Below the pieces are notes generated by a model. That model did no database searches, had not been told where the DNA came from, and saw only the letters and a list, made by a program, of their open reading frames with translations. The translations under genes and the position numbers were made by a program. A stretch of DNA of 64,000 nt from Streptomyces sp. S4.7 (lineage in GTDB: Bacteria > Actinomycetota > Actinomycetes > Streptomycetales > Streptomycetaceae), in NCBI RefSeq assembly GCF_010384365.1, contig NZ_CP048397.1, positions 5,890,001 to 5,954,000 of the forward strand. The letters run 5' to 3'. Below, in pieces: positions 43,580 to 52,534 of this stretch. How positions within the stretch are numbered: position 1 is the first letter of the stretch; every line of letters starts with the position of its first letter.

Positions 43580-44017
43580 TCAGCCCTCCATCACATAGCC
43601 GTGATGGGCGATCTCGATCGTCTCCATCGCGACCTTCGGCGACTCGGGCGTGAACGAAGGCCCCGTCCAGCGCACGGGCACGACCTCCAGCAGCCCCCAC
43701 TGGGCGACCTTCCGCCCGTCACCGGTCCGCGCCTCGATGTGCGCCGTCTTGCGGCTGAAGCCGGTCGTCATCGTGGCGAACCAGCGCGCCACCTTCTCCG
43801 TCTCGCTCGTGAGCGGCCGGGACAGTTTCACGTTCGAGTACTTCAGCCGGGTCGGCAGCTGCCACAGATGCCCGTTGTTGCCGCCCTCTTCCCTTGTTTC
43901 GAGGACGACTTCGCACCCCAGGCCGTCACATGTGTTGAACGACCCGAGTTCGATGTCGTCGATCGTCACGACGAAACAGACGCTGACGGCGGGATCGCTG
44001 TCCTGGGCGGTGGCCAT
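43580..44017 (-). CDS. CIS inner tube protein, second paralogue (Afp5-like)
   Basis: A 145-residue gp19-family tube protein: VCFVVTIDDIELGSFNTCDG, LPTRLKYSNVKLSRPLTSET, WGLLEVVPVRWTGPSF. Contractile systems normally have one major tube protein and one or two tube-initiation paralogues near the baseplate. Given its place next to the LysM gene, this is the minor one. It starts at ATG 44017 and ends 6 nt before the LysM protein start. Confidence 0.9.
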   Translation of the reverse strand: MATAQDSDPAVSVCFVVTIDDIELGSFNTCDGLGCEVVLETREEGGNNGHLWQLPTRLKYSNVKLSRPLTSETEKVARWFATMTTGFSRKTAHIEARTGDGRKVAQWGLLEVVPVRWTGPSFTPESPKVAMETIEIAHHGYVMEG

Positions 44018-44069
44018 GACACGTACCTCTCGGTGGCGGGGCGGCGGCCGGCAGTGGCGGGGGCATCGG

Positions 44070-45683
44070 TCAGTGACGGGTGTTGATCAGGAATCCGGCG
44101 CGTTCGCGTTCCAGTCGGAGGTCGGCCTTGAACAGTCGGCTGAGCGGCGCGTACAGCGCGCGGACGAGTTCGTCGGTCACCACGGGTGTGCCCGCCTTCT
44201 CCGGCACGGCGCCGGCGGGGGGCGCGGGAGCGTCGCTCTCGCCGACGGGCTCCGGTTCGGCGTTCGGTACAGGGTCGGAGGCGGATGTGGAGTCAGGGTC
44301 GGGTGGTGGCGGCTCCTCGGTGAGTTCGGCATCACGCTGGACGACCGGCCGCGAGGTGCCGGACGGAGGCCCAGCGGCCGAACCGAAGACGACACTCCCG
44401 TCGGGCATCCGCTGCGCCACCCCGGCGGCCGCGGCGAAGGCGCCGGCCGTGGGAAGCCTGGCGCCACCGTCGTTACGAGGCAGGGAGCCCGGTACGGGCG
44501 GTCCGCCGCCGCTCGTGCGCCGCTGAACGGGGACGGCGGCGGGCGCGGGTGCGGGCCGCGTCGATGCGAGGGGGACAACCGCCGAGCGCTGCAGGGGCAC
44601 TGGCACGGGCGCCGACGAGTGCGGAGGCGGTGGCAGGCCCGGACGGGCAGGGATGTCCGGCCGGGACGTCATCGTCCACCGCACGGGCACGGTCTGCGCA
44701 GGTCCGCCTTCACCCTCCACGTCACGCTGGACGGACGCCGCCGGACCGCCGCTCGACGTTGCCTCAACGCCTGCCGTACGAAGGGGCAGTGGCCGGTCGC
44801 CGAGCAGGGGGACGGTGGGCATCGCCGGCACCGGCCCTGAGACATCAAGAGAGCGTTGTACGGCAGCACTTGGGGACGGCGCCTCGTCCCCGCCCTCCCC
44901 CTCCCCGGACACGGCACCCACGAGCGGATCGTCGCCGGGCAACGGAGCGACGACGGGCGGGCCCACCGGATCCGACGGTGTCTCCGGTGCGCCCCTCCCC
45001 GGTACGGAGGCGGCTGCCTGCCGCTGAGCCGTGGGAGGCAACCCAGGGAGTGGCGCGCCGAGTCCGGGTGCTCTCCGGGGGCGCGGGTCGGCAGGGGGCT
45101 CGGGCGCGCGTTGTACGGCCGACTCCTTCGGGGGAGCGGAGACGGGTAAGTGGGCCTGCTCGCCAATAAGTTGACGTACCGGCAGATCGGCCGCGGCAGA
45201 CGTACCGGCGGTGGTCATGGAGGCGGACGCGCGCTGTACGGGCACGGGTGCGGGGACGGAAACGAGCGCGGGCACGGACGCGGGCACTTCGGCAGAAGCC
45301 ACCACGGCTTCAGGCATCCCGGCGCCCACGTCGACACGCTTCCCGCCCTCCGCCGCCCTCCGCATGGGCATCTCCACCGACCGCTGGGCCGACGGCCCGG
45401 GGTGCGGGGGAGCGGGAGCGGCGAGTCCGTGCACCACTCCCACGGGCGCGTCAGGGCTGACCAGATGCCCCAGCGGTGAACCGAGCGCGGTCTGCTGTCT
45501 GGTGGACAGCGCGCCTTGGAACCCGGCGGGGTCGATGACGAGATCCTGCCCGAGGACGGTGCGCTGCATCGGCGCCGGCCGCCGCACGTCGACCTGATCT
45601 CCCCGTTCTTGTGCGGCCCCTGACGTGGCGTCAGCGACGTGCGCCGCCGAACGATCGCCGCGCAGCCAGGACATCAGCCCCAT
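44070..45683 (-). CDS. Long disordered protein with eleven QR motifs in the CIS operon
   Basis: A 537-residue, Pro/Ala/Val/Ser-rich protein, probably disordered to about residue 495. The dipeptide QR, preceded by a small or hydrophobic residue (PMQR, PVQR, AVQR, SVQR, VVQR), occurs eleven times, at about 40, 100, 150, 191, 220, 276, 319, 365, 387, 424 and 449. A short conserved-looking ending (VVTDELVRALYAPLSRLFKA then DLRLERERAGFLINTRH) is the only folded part. No enzymatic domain is seen. Position between the tube and DUF6760 genes suggests a structural or cargo-adaptor role. MGLMSWLRGD is the start. Confidence 0.85.
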   Translation of the reverse strand: MGLMSWLRGDRSAAHVADATSGAAQERGDQVDVRRPAPMQRTVLGQDLVIDPAGFQGALSTRQQTALGSPLGHLVSPDAPVGVVHGLAAPAPPHPGPSAQRSVEMPMRRAAEGGKRVDVGAGMPEAVVASAEVPASVPALVSVPAPVPVQRASASMTTAGTSAAADLPVRQLIGEQAHLPVSAPPKESAVQRAPEPPADPRPRRAPGLGAPLPGLPPTAQRQAAASVPGRGAPETPSDPVGPPVVAPLPGDDPLVGAVSGEGEGGDEAPSPSAAVQRSLDVSGPVPAMPTVPLLGDRPLPLRTAGVEATSSGGPAASVQRDVEGEGGPAQTVPVRWTMTSRPDIPARPGLPPPPHSSAPVPVPLQRSAVVPLASTRPAPAPAAVPVQRRTSGGGPPVPGSLPRNDGGARLPTAGAFAAAAGVAQRMPDGSVVFGSAAGPPSGTSRPVVQRDAELTEEPPPPDPDSTSASDPVPNAEPEPVGESDAPAPPAGAVPEKAGTPVVTDELVRALYAPLSRLFKADLRLERERAGFLINTRH

Positions 45684-45707
45684 TGATCTCCCACCCTCCC
45701 CGTGCCG

Positions 45708-45851
45708 TCAGTGCCCGTTGAGGCGGGCGACCTGCGCGACGAACTTCAGACGCTCCGGATGTTCCAGGTCCAGCAGATCGTCGAGCGGCCAGTGGAAGTG
45801 ATAGGCGAGGTACGCGACCTCCTCGTACAGCAGGTCGGCCGCGTACGTCAC
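45708..45851 (-). CDS. DUF6760-like small CIS protein
   Basis: A 47-residue protein, GTG start at 45851. The sequence YAADLLYEEVAYLAYHFHWP then LDDLLDLEHPERLKFVAQVA matches the small DUF6760-type proteins found beside CIS/phage baseplate genes. Its start overlaps the stop of the upstream gene in a GTGA junction, so it is real despite its size. A small tail-assembly factor is the likely role; T4 has an analogous small chaperone in this position. Confidence 0.85.
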   Translation of the reverse strand: MTYAADLLYEEVAYLAYHFHWPLDDLLDLEHPERLKFVAQVARLNGH

Positions 45852-46282
45852 GATTCCCCCAGGCGGCCACCGGCGAGATCCACCGCGAACTCCTCCTGGC
45901 AGGACGGACAGGTGACTGCGGCGCGGGTGTGGCCCTCCGCGTTGATCCGGCGGTAGAAGTCCTGGAGGAATGCCAGGTCGGAGGCGAACAGGTCCTCGAT
46001 GACGCCCGGATGGATGTCGTCGACGGTGCCGATCCTGGTCACGACGCGTGAGATCAGGACGACGGACAGATAGGCGGAGTTCTCGCGCACCCGGTCGTCC
46101 CGCAGCGGCACCAGTTCGTCCCTGGCGGTCGCGAGCCGCATCACGCCGGTACGGTGCACGGTTCCCGAGTCGTCCACGTACCCGCGCGGCAGCTCGAAAC
46201 CGAACTCGGTACGCAGCGGCTCGGGTTGATGCCCCCTCTGCGAGGTCCGGTCGGGGGCCTGGAACGATACGGTGCGGCGCAT
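45848..46282 (-). CDS. T4 baseplate-chaperone-like CIS assembly protein
   Basis: A 144-residue protein with the pattern TEFGFELPRGYVDDSGTVHR then GVMRLATARDELVPLRDDRV, seen in T4 baseplate hub assembly proteins of CIS loci. It ends with a single CPSCQEEF zinc-ribbon-like motif. The start overlaps the stop of the tube gene (TGATG) and its own stop overlaps the DUF6760 start (GTGA). It probably acts in assembly rather than being part of the mature particle. Confidence 0.85.
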   Translation of the reverse strand: MRRTVSFQAPDRTSQRGHQPEPLRTEFGFELPRGYVDDSGTVHRTGVMRLATARDELVPLRDDRVRENSAYLSVVLISRVVTRIGTVDDIHPGVIEDLFASDLAFLQDFYRRINAEGHTRAAVTCPSCQEEFAVDLAGGRLGES

Positions 46283-46725
46283 CAGCCGAGTTCCATGCTC
46301 TCGTACGTGATCGCCAGCTTCTCCGTCAGGACCGAGGTGTCACCGGCCTTGAGCGTCCCGATCTCCAGCGACTTCGGCCAGGCGTTGATGAGCGTGTAGC
46401 GCTTGATGGGCAGGCCCTCGTAGTCGTACACGATGACGGCGCCGTTGCGCCGGGCGTCCGTCATGCGCCCGAACCGCGAGTCCTTGATCCAGCGTTCGAA
46501 GCTGTTGTCCTCCGTGAGGCCGCGGGTCACGGTCACCTCTCCGGCCTTGGGCCGGCCGGGCAGCTTCTTGATGGCGTACTTGCCGTCGGCGGTGTTCTGT
46601 TTCAGCTCGATGACGTCCTGCTCCATCTTCAGGCCGCTGACCTCGGTGATCTGTTTGATGACGACGCTGTCGAATTCGAGGCCGAAGGAATGCCCGACGG
46701 AACTGTCGAGATCGGGAAGTGGCAC
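46282..46725 (-). CDS. Major CIS inner tube protein (Afp1-like)
   Basis: A 147-residue gp19-family tube protein: GHSFGLEFDSVVIKQITEVS, GEVTVTRGLTEDNSFERWIK, RNGAVIVYDYEGLPIKRYTL, ending EKLAITYESMELG. It stacks as hexamers into the tube pushed out by the sheath. It lies 42 nt downstream of the sheath gene, the normal order in CIS operons. Adjacency to the sheath identifies it as the major tube protein. Confidence 0.93.
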   Translation of the reverse strand: MPLPDLDSSVGHSFGLEFDSVVIKQITEVSGLKMEQDVIELKQNTADGKYAIKKLPGRPKAGEVTVTRGLTEDNSFERWIKDSRFGRMTDARRNGAVIVYDYEGLPIKRYTLINAWPKSLEIGTLKAGDTSVLTEKLAITYESMELG

Positions 46726-46767
46726 AACTGACTCCTTACTCCGTCTTCTCCGCTACTTCCTGGCAGG

Positions 46768-48315
46768 TCATTCGTCGATGCCGCCGCTGCCGCCGGTCAG
46801 TTGGGCGAGCCGGAACACCACGAACTCGGCCGGTTTGACCGGTGCGACCCCGATCTCGCAGACGACCTGGCCCGCGTCGATGCTCTCGGGCGGATTCGTC
46901 TCGCGGTCGCACTTCACGTAGAACGCCTCGTCCGGAGTCAGCCCGAACAGCGACCCCTTTCGCCACTCGTTGACCAGGAACGCCGAGACGGTGCGCCGGA
47001 CACGCGCCCACAGCGCGTCGTCGTTCGGCTCGAAGACGACCCACTGCGTGCCCGCGAGGATCGACTCCTCCAGGTAGTTGAAGAGCCGCCGGACATTGAG
47101 GTACCGCCAGGCCGGGTCCGACGCGAGCGTCCGCGCGCCCCACACCCGGATTCCCCGGCCGGGGAAGGCGCGGATGCAGTTCAGCCCGATCGGGTTGAGC
47201 AGATCGTGCTCGCCCTTGGTGAGCTGGGTCTGGAGCGCGACCGCGCCCCGTACGACCTCGTTCGCGGGCGCCTTGTGCACCCCGCGCGTGTCGTCGTTGC
47301 GCGCCCAGACACCGGCGACGTGCCCACTCGGCGGTACGAGGCCGGGGCGGCCGGACGCCGGGTCGGCGACGCTGATCCACGGGTAGTAGAGCGTGGCGTA
47401 CTTGGAGTCGAAGTTCGCCCGGTCCGTACGCCAACTCCTGGCCTGCTGCGCGGAGAGGCCCGGCGGCGGATCCAGGATCGCCACCCGGTCGCCCATCAAC
47501 TCGCAGTGAGATATGACCCCTTGCTGGACGGCGATCACCGACTCAAGGTCCAGCAGTCCGCGTTGGTAGGCGCTCATCAGGTCGGGCACGGCGATCATCG
47601 TGATGTCCTCGACCGCCTCCAGCCCGCCAAGGCCCGTACGGCTGTCGGCGTCACCGACGTACACCTCCGGGGCGAGCGCACCGGCACCGCCGGCCGCGGG
47701 ATCGGCGGGGGCGGCCGGCGCGAGGGTGACCGTCTGCGGCTCTGGCCGGGCGGGGGCGGCGCCGCGTCCCGGTTCGCGTACCTCGATCAGCTCCGACTTG
47801 GCGTTGACGCGGGTGGCGACGTTCTCCTTGCTGCGCTTCGTCGTCACGGAGGGGTACGTCTCCGCGACCTGCCCGTCTCGCCGCACGATGAGCTGGAAGG
47901 TGTCGGAGGGCGGGTCGTCGCCCTCGGCCGCGGTCACTTCGACGCTGATCTCACCTGCCACACCCGGGCGGGGCTTCACGGCGTAGGGCCCGACCTGCAC
48001 CTCCGCGCCCGGAGTCGGCTCGCCGGTCTCCCCGTCGCCGCTCGCGGAGGAGCCGTCTCCGATCCGTACGACGTAGCAGACGCCGCCGCCGTTGGAGAAG
48101 AATCCGTAGACGGAGGCGGCGAGGTACGTACCGTCGACGAAGTCGCCGAAGGTGCTGACGTACTGGCTCCAGTTCGTGATCAGCGTCGGCTCGTCGAACG
48201 GCCCCTTGTGTGCGAAGCCGACGAAGGCGGCAACGGAGGTGCCCACCCCTTCGATCGGCCGGGAACCGGAATCGACCTCTTCGACGTAGACGCCCGGGGA
48301 CAGGTACGACGGCAT
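46768..48315 (-). CDS. Contractile sheath protein of the CIS
   Basis: A 515-residue sheath protein with the universal N-terminus MPSYLSPGVYVEEVDSGSRP and VGTSVAAFVGFAHKGPFDEP. It has a variable surface domain at about residues 115-250 and the conserved C-terminal core (HAGVWARNDDTRGVHKAPAN-type segment, WVVFEPNDDALWARVRRTVS, FLVNEWRKGSLFGLTPDEAF). It is the first gene of the 13-gene operon. A regulatory box lies 118-133 nt upstream, shared with the divergent cargo gene. Confidence 0.95.
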   Translation of the reverse strand: MPSYLSPGVYVEEVDSGSRPIEGVGTSVAAFVGFAHKGPFDEPTLITNWSQYVSTFGDFVDGTYLAASVYGFFSNGGGVCYVVRIGDGSSASGDGETGEPTPGAEVQVGPYAVKPRPGVAGEISVEVTAAEGDDPPSDTFQLIVRRDGQVAETYPSVTTKRSKENVATRVNAKSELIEVREPGRGAAPARPEPQTVTLAPAAPADPAAGGAGALAPEVYVGDADSRTGLGGLEAVEDITMIAVPDLMSAYQRGLLDLESVIAVQQGVISHCELMGDRVAILDPPPGLSAQQARSWRTDRANFDSKYATLYYPWISVADPASGRPGLVPPSGHVAGVWARNDDTRGVHKAPANEVVRGAVALQTQLTKGEHDLLNPIGLNCIRAFPGRGIRVWGARTLASDPAWRYLNVRRLFNYLEESILAGTQWVVFEPNDDALWARVRRTVSAFLVNEWRKGSLFGLTPDEAFYVKCDRETNPPESIDAGQVVCEIGVAPVKPAEFVVFRLAQLTGGSGGIDE

Positions 48316-48432
48316 AAGGGCCTCTCCTTGACGCTCTCCTCGACAGGAACCGGACCGGGGAACGCCGGTCATTCTCGCCACTGGGCCGATCTTCGGGAAC
48401 GGATGCCCGGCCGCCCTGCCGTGCACCGACGA

Positions 48433-48448
48433 GTGCCCGATCAGGCAA
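48433..48448. promoter_or_regulatory. CIS box (a), sheath/cargo intergenic region
   Basis: GTGCCCGATCAGGCAA on the plus strand (palindromic TGCC-N6-GGCA type). It lies about 118 nt upstream of the sheath start and 136 nt upstream of the cargo start. Three related boxes stand in front of the other CIS transcription units (59358, 60089, 62622). Confidence 0.5.
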
Positions 48449-48583
48449 CGCGGTCACCCGCCCAACCGCCGGGCGCTGCACTCGACTTGGTGCGTGCGCT
48501 CTGCGCGCCGCGCTTCGCCGCCGCGCACGCTGACAAGTCACGTCCGAGAACGCGGCCGACGGCCGATGGGGAGGGGCGAGCGG

Positions 48584-51500
48584 ATGAAGGCGGTCCCGGA
48601 GAAGGGCGACAGCCCCACCCGGCCCGGCCCGGTCGCCGTCGCCCGTACGGAGCCGGCGCAGGCGCGCCCGGACCGCCGCCCGGACCGCCGCAACCTCCAA
48701 CTGCTGCAGAGTGCGGCGGGAAACCGGGCGGTCTCCCGCCTCGTGGCGCAACGCTATACGGCCCCGGTGAAGCCCTCCCCGGCGCAGGCGGCGGGATTCC
48801 GCAAGGTCAAGGCGGACGTGGCGGCGAAGAAGACCCGCCTTGCCGCGCATCCGCCGGCGGTGGGTGAGGCGAAGGCGTCCCAGGACGCGGCGGTGGCTCC
48901 GCCGGACGACAGGGAAGCCCAGGGCAAGGCCGCGAACGCCGAGAAGATGGACGCGGCGAAGCCCGGTGAGTTCGACAAGGCGGCCTTCATCGAGGCGGTC
49001 AACAAGGCGATCGACGCGCAGGCGCCGAAGAATCTGGACGAGGCCGACAAGTTCTCCAAGTCAGGCAAGGCGGACCAGGTCAAGGCGGAGGTCGACGGGA
49101 AGGTCACGGACGGCAAGGAGTCGTCGGCCAAGGACATCGACACCGCGACCAAGGCTCCGCCGGACACCTCGGCGGCCAAGGACAAAGAGGTCACCCCGCT
49201 CGCCCCGGATCAGCCCCCCGGCAACCCCGGCGCCCCCTCCGCCGCGGACGCCGTCCCGGCGAAACAACCCCCTGCCGTCACGGACTTCTCCGAGGGCCCG
49301 GCGCAGAACGACCAGGCGATGGCGGACGCGGAGGTCACCGAGGAGCAGCTGGCGAAGGGCAACGAGCCCGAGTTCAACGAGGCGCTGTCCGCGAAGAAGA
49401 CCTCGGAGGCGGATGCGGCGAAGGCCCCGGCGAAGGGGAAGGCGGCGGAGGACCAGCATCTGGCCGCCGCGAAGGAGGGCGCGGCGGCGTCCGGCGCCCA
49501 GGCGATGTCGGCCCTGACGGCGACGCGCGGCGCGGCCGGGAAGGAGGTGGACGGCGGAAAGGGCGAGACCAAGAGCAAGGACGAGAAGAAACGCGCCGAG
49601 GTCACGGCGAAGCTCCAGAAGGTCTACGACGGGACGAAGAAGGACGTCGAGGAGACGCTGTCCGGCCTCGACAAGAAGGTCGACACGGCGTTCACGTCGG
49701 GCGAGAAGGCGGCGCGGGACGCGTTCACGGCGGACCACAAGCGACGGATGAAGAAGTACAAGGACAAGCGGTACTCGGGCCTGAGGGGCAAGGGCCGCTG
49801 GGCCAAGGACAAGTTCGCCGGCCTCCCGAAGGAGGCGAACAACCTCTACCAGGAAGCGCGCAAGCTCTACGTCTCGAAGATGCAGACGGTCATCGCGTCG
49901 GTGGCGGACATCATCGGCATCGAGTTGGGCCGGGCCAAGGCGCGTATCGCCAAGGGCCGAGCCGAGTTGAAGGCGGAGGTCGACAAACTTCCCGCGGATC
50001 TCAAGGCGTTCGGCGAGGAGGCGGCGAAGGACTTCGCGGGGAAGTTCGACGACCTGGAAGCGACAGTCGACGAGAAGTCCGAACAACTGGTCCAGGACCT
50101 GGCCACGAAGTACACGTCGGCGCTGAACAAGATCGACGAGGAGATCAAGAAGCTCCAGGAGGCGAACAAGGGCCTGATCGACAAGGCGAAGGACGCGATC
50201 GTCGGCGCGATCAAGACGATCAACGAGCTGAAGAACCTGCTGCTCGGCATTCTCGCGAAGGCCGCCTCGGCGATTATGAAGATCATCAAGGACCCGATCG
50301 GTTTCCTGGGCAATTTGGTCAGGGCAGTCGGCGCGGGCCTGAACCTCTTCATTACGAACATCGCCGACCACCTCAAGACCGGCGTCGTGTCCTGGCTGCT
50401 CGGCACGGCGGTCAAGGCGGGCCTGGAGCTCCCCGCGAGGTTCGACCTCAAGGGCATCATCCAGATCATCGGCTCCCTACTGGGCCTGACCTGGGACAAC
50501 ATCCGCGCCCGCGTGACCCGCAAGGGCGTCCCGGACGAGGCGATGTCCAAGGTCGAATCCTCGGTCCCGGTGGCCCAGAGCCTCGCCCGCGAGGGCCCGG
50601 CCGGCGCGGTGAAGGAAATCCAGGCGGAGACGGGCGACCTGAAGGCCACGATCCTCTCCAAACTGACGACCTACCTGATCCCGACGGTCCTCATCGCCGG
50701 CATCACCTGGATCCTCTCCCTGCTGAACCCGGCGTCGGCCTTTGTCCGGGCGGTCAAGGGAATCATCGACATCGTCACGTTCATCGTGACGCAGGGCGCC
50801 CAGATCGCGGACTTCGTCAACGCGGTCCTCGACGCGGTGATCCAAATCGCGAACGGCGGCCAGGCGGGCGTCCCAAAGCTGGTAGAAGCCGCCCTCGCCG
50901 CCAGCGTCCCCCTCCTGATCGGCTTCCTCGCGGCCCTACTAGGTATTGGCGGCCTGGCGAACAAGGTCAAGTCGGTCTTCCAATCGGTCTCGCGCCCGGT
51001 CAACCGTGCGATCGACAAAATCGTCGACTTCATAGCCAAGAAGGGCAAGGCCCTCTGGAGCGGAAGAAAAGGAAAGGATGAGACGGGTGGCCATGATGCG
51101 GATTCCGGAAAGAAAAACGGTTCAGTCGAAGCACTGCAAGAGGCGACCGCCCTCGTTAAACCCGGAGCAACGACTAAAAGTATAGGAAGTGCACTACCGC
51201 AGTTGCGGCGTAAGTATTCATTGAAGTCACTGAAACTCATCACCGATGAAACAGTGTCAGGAAAGACCATAGTTCACTTCAGAGCCGTGAACAGTCCCTC
51301 GAGGGAGAGCGCACCGCAGGAGCTACCAACTGATCCGGACATTCTGAAAAAAATTGAGAACGCGATGCCCGAACATGCCCAAAAATACGCTATGGCCGTG
51401 CACGATCACTGGTGGTCGAAATATGTCTCCAAAGTGCGGCGTGACGACAGGCGTGATTCGACGTCCACCCTCTGGCAAAGGCGTGATGTATCTGGAACCG

Positions 51501-52534
51501 AGGCGCGGGCGCTGGCTGTTTCCAATTCGACCGAATTCCAGAATCCGCTGGCTGCCTACTTCAGATCCAATCCTCAGAAGGAGGCAACCACCAAAGCATT
51601 CTATGAGTACACGTTCATCAAGGAAGGGGGTGTCGGGAAGTTGAAATTCCTCAAAGAACTCGGCGAAGCCGTGCCCCAGGAATTGAAAACTACAGGGCTC
51701 CGAAATATAGAGAACCCGCCGAATTTGAGCGAGGAACGCAAGAAGCGCCTGAGTGATGAACTGTCCAAGATGGGGGCTGATTCGTATGATATAAAAACTT
51801 CACCCTACGGGCGATTTGAACTCCCGGGACAGGATACACCCGAGCATACTGATTTCAAGCCGGTGCCCGAGTCTATATCCTTCACAGATAATGGAACAAT
51901 GCGAATAACAACTTATACTACGGTTGATGGAAAAAGCTTCATCGTCACAGAAACCGATCCGCAGCGAAGCGCGACGCTCGAAGTAACCGGGACGGACTTG
52001 AGGCTCAAAACGGGTGGCGGGCCACGTGGTGTGACGAGGGATTCACCCGGATTCATCACTGGAAGGAATCTGAATCGCGCCCACGTCATCGGGGACATGT
52101 TCGGCGGCTCCGGGTACCAAGAGGCCCGCAATCTCGTCACAACTAGCAAAGAATACAACCAGATCGAGATGAGCAGGGCAGAACGGGTGATCGCAGCGGA
52201 CGTTGTCGCCTTTGCCGGAAGTCGACAGACTGCGGGCGAGGTGTCCCTCGACCTGACAGTTACGGTCACCTTCGGCGAGCTATTGCGGGACGTCTACGAG
52301 GCAAAGATGAGAAACATTCCTGACTTTCCCAGGAACGACGCGGAGGCGGAACGGAAACTGACGAAATTGCTGGACGATCTCTTCTCTGACCCGGTAAAGC
52401 GAGTAACCGAAACCAGCTACGCGTGGACTGTCTCATTGGGCGGACGCAGGCGTAGCGAACCTGGAAGCTTCGAAATCGGCATCGATAAATGGCTCTTCAT
52501 CGAACGAGAGGCAAGTAGCGGTGGAAATCAGTGA
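48584..52534 (+). CDS. Polymorphic CIS cargo protein with C-terminal nuclease domain
   Basis: A 1316-residue protein, ATG 48584 behind GGGAGG. N-terminal motif LQLLQSAAGNRAVSRLVAQR at about residues 37-56; an Ala/Lys/Asp-rich region to about 330; helical coiled-coil region to about 560. The hydrophobic, tape-measure-like module spans about 560-830 (DLKGIIQIIGSLLGLTWDNI, ASVPLLIGFLAALLGIGGLA). From about residue 830 (base 51070) G+C drops visibly. The terminal domain ends in a DNA/RNA non-specific endonuclease-like motif NRAHVIGDMFGGSGYQEARN (His1167). This is the layout of an exchangeable toxin on a conserved delivery trunk. It is divergent from the sheath gene and overlaps a candidate immunity gene. 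Confidence 0.85.
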   Translation: MKAVPEKGDSPTRPGPVAVARTEPAQARPDRRPDRRNLQLLQSAAGNRAVSRLVAQRYTAPVKPSPAQAAGFRKVKADVAAKKTRLAAHPPAVGEAKASQDAAVAPPDDREAQGKAANAEKMDAAKPGEFDKAAFIEAVNKAIDAQAPKNLDEADKFSKSGKADQVKAEVDGKVTDGKESSAKDIDTATKAPPDTSAAKDKEVTPLAPDQPPGNPGAPSAADAVPAKQPPAVTDFSEGPAQNDQAMADAEVTEEQLAKGNEPEFNEALSAKKTSEADAAKAPAKGKAAEDQHLAAAKEGAAASGAQAMSALTATRGAAGKEVDGGKGETKSKDEKKRAEVTAKLQKVYDGTKKDVEETLSGLDKKVDTAFTSGEKAARDAFTADHKRRMKKYKDKRYSGLRGKGRWAKDKFAGLPKEANNLYQEARKLYVSKMQTVIASVADIIGIELGRAKARIAKGRAELKAEVDKLPADLKAFGEEAAKDFAGKFDDLEATVDEKSEQLVQDLATKYTSALNKIDEEIKKLQEANKGLIDKAKDAIVGAIKTINELKNLLLGILAKAASAIMKIIKDPIGFLGNLVRAVGAGLNLFITNIADHLKTGVVSWLLGTAVKAGLELPARFDLKGIIQIIGSLLGLTWDNIRARVTRKGVPDEAMSKVESSVPVAQSLAREGPAGAVKEIQAETGDLKATILSKLTTYLIPTVLIAGITWILSLLNPASAFVRAVKGIIDIVTFIVTQGAQIADFVNAVLDAVIQIANGGQAGVPKLVEAALAASVPLLIGFLAALLGIGGLANKVKSVFQSVSRPVNRAIDKIVDFIAKKGKALWSGRKGKDETGGHDADSGKKNGSVEALQEATALVKPGATTKSIGSALPQLRRKYSLKSLKLITDETVSGKTIVHFRAVNSPSRESAPQELPTDPDILKKIENAMPEHAQKYAMAVHDHWWSKYVSKVRRDDRRDSTSTLWQRRDVSGTEARALAVSNSTEFQNPLAAYFRSNPQKEATTKAFYEYTFIKEGGVGKLKFLKELGEAVPQELKTTGLRNIENPPNLSEERKKRLSDELSKMGADSYDIKTSPYGRFELPGQDTPEHTDFKPVPESISFTDNGTMRITTYTTVDGKSFIVTETDPQRSATLEVTGTDLRLKTGGGPRGVTRDSPGFITGRNLNRAHVIGDMFGGSGYQEARNLVTTSKEYNQIEMSRAERVIAADVVAFAGSRQTAGEVSLDLTVTVTFGELLRDVYEAKMRNIPDFPRNDAEAERKLTKLLDDLFSDPVKRVTETSYAWTVSLGGRRRSEPGSFEIGIDKWLFIEREASSGGNQ

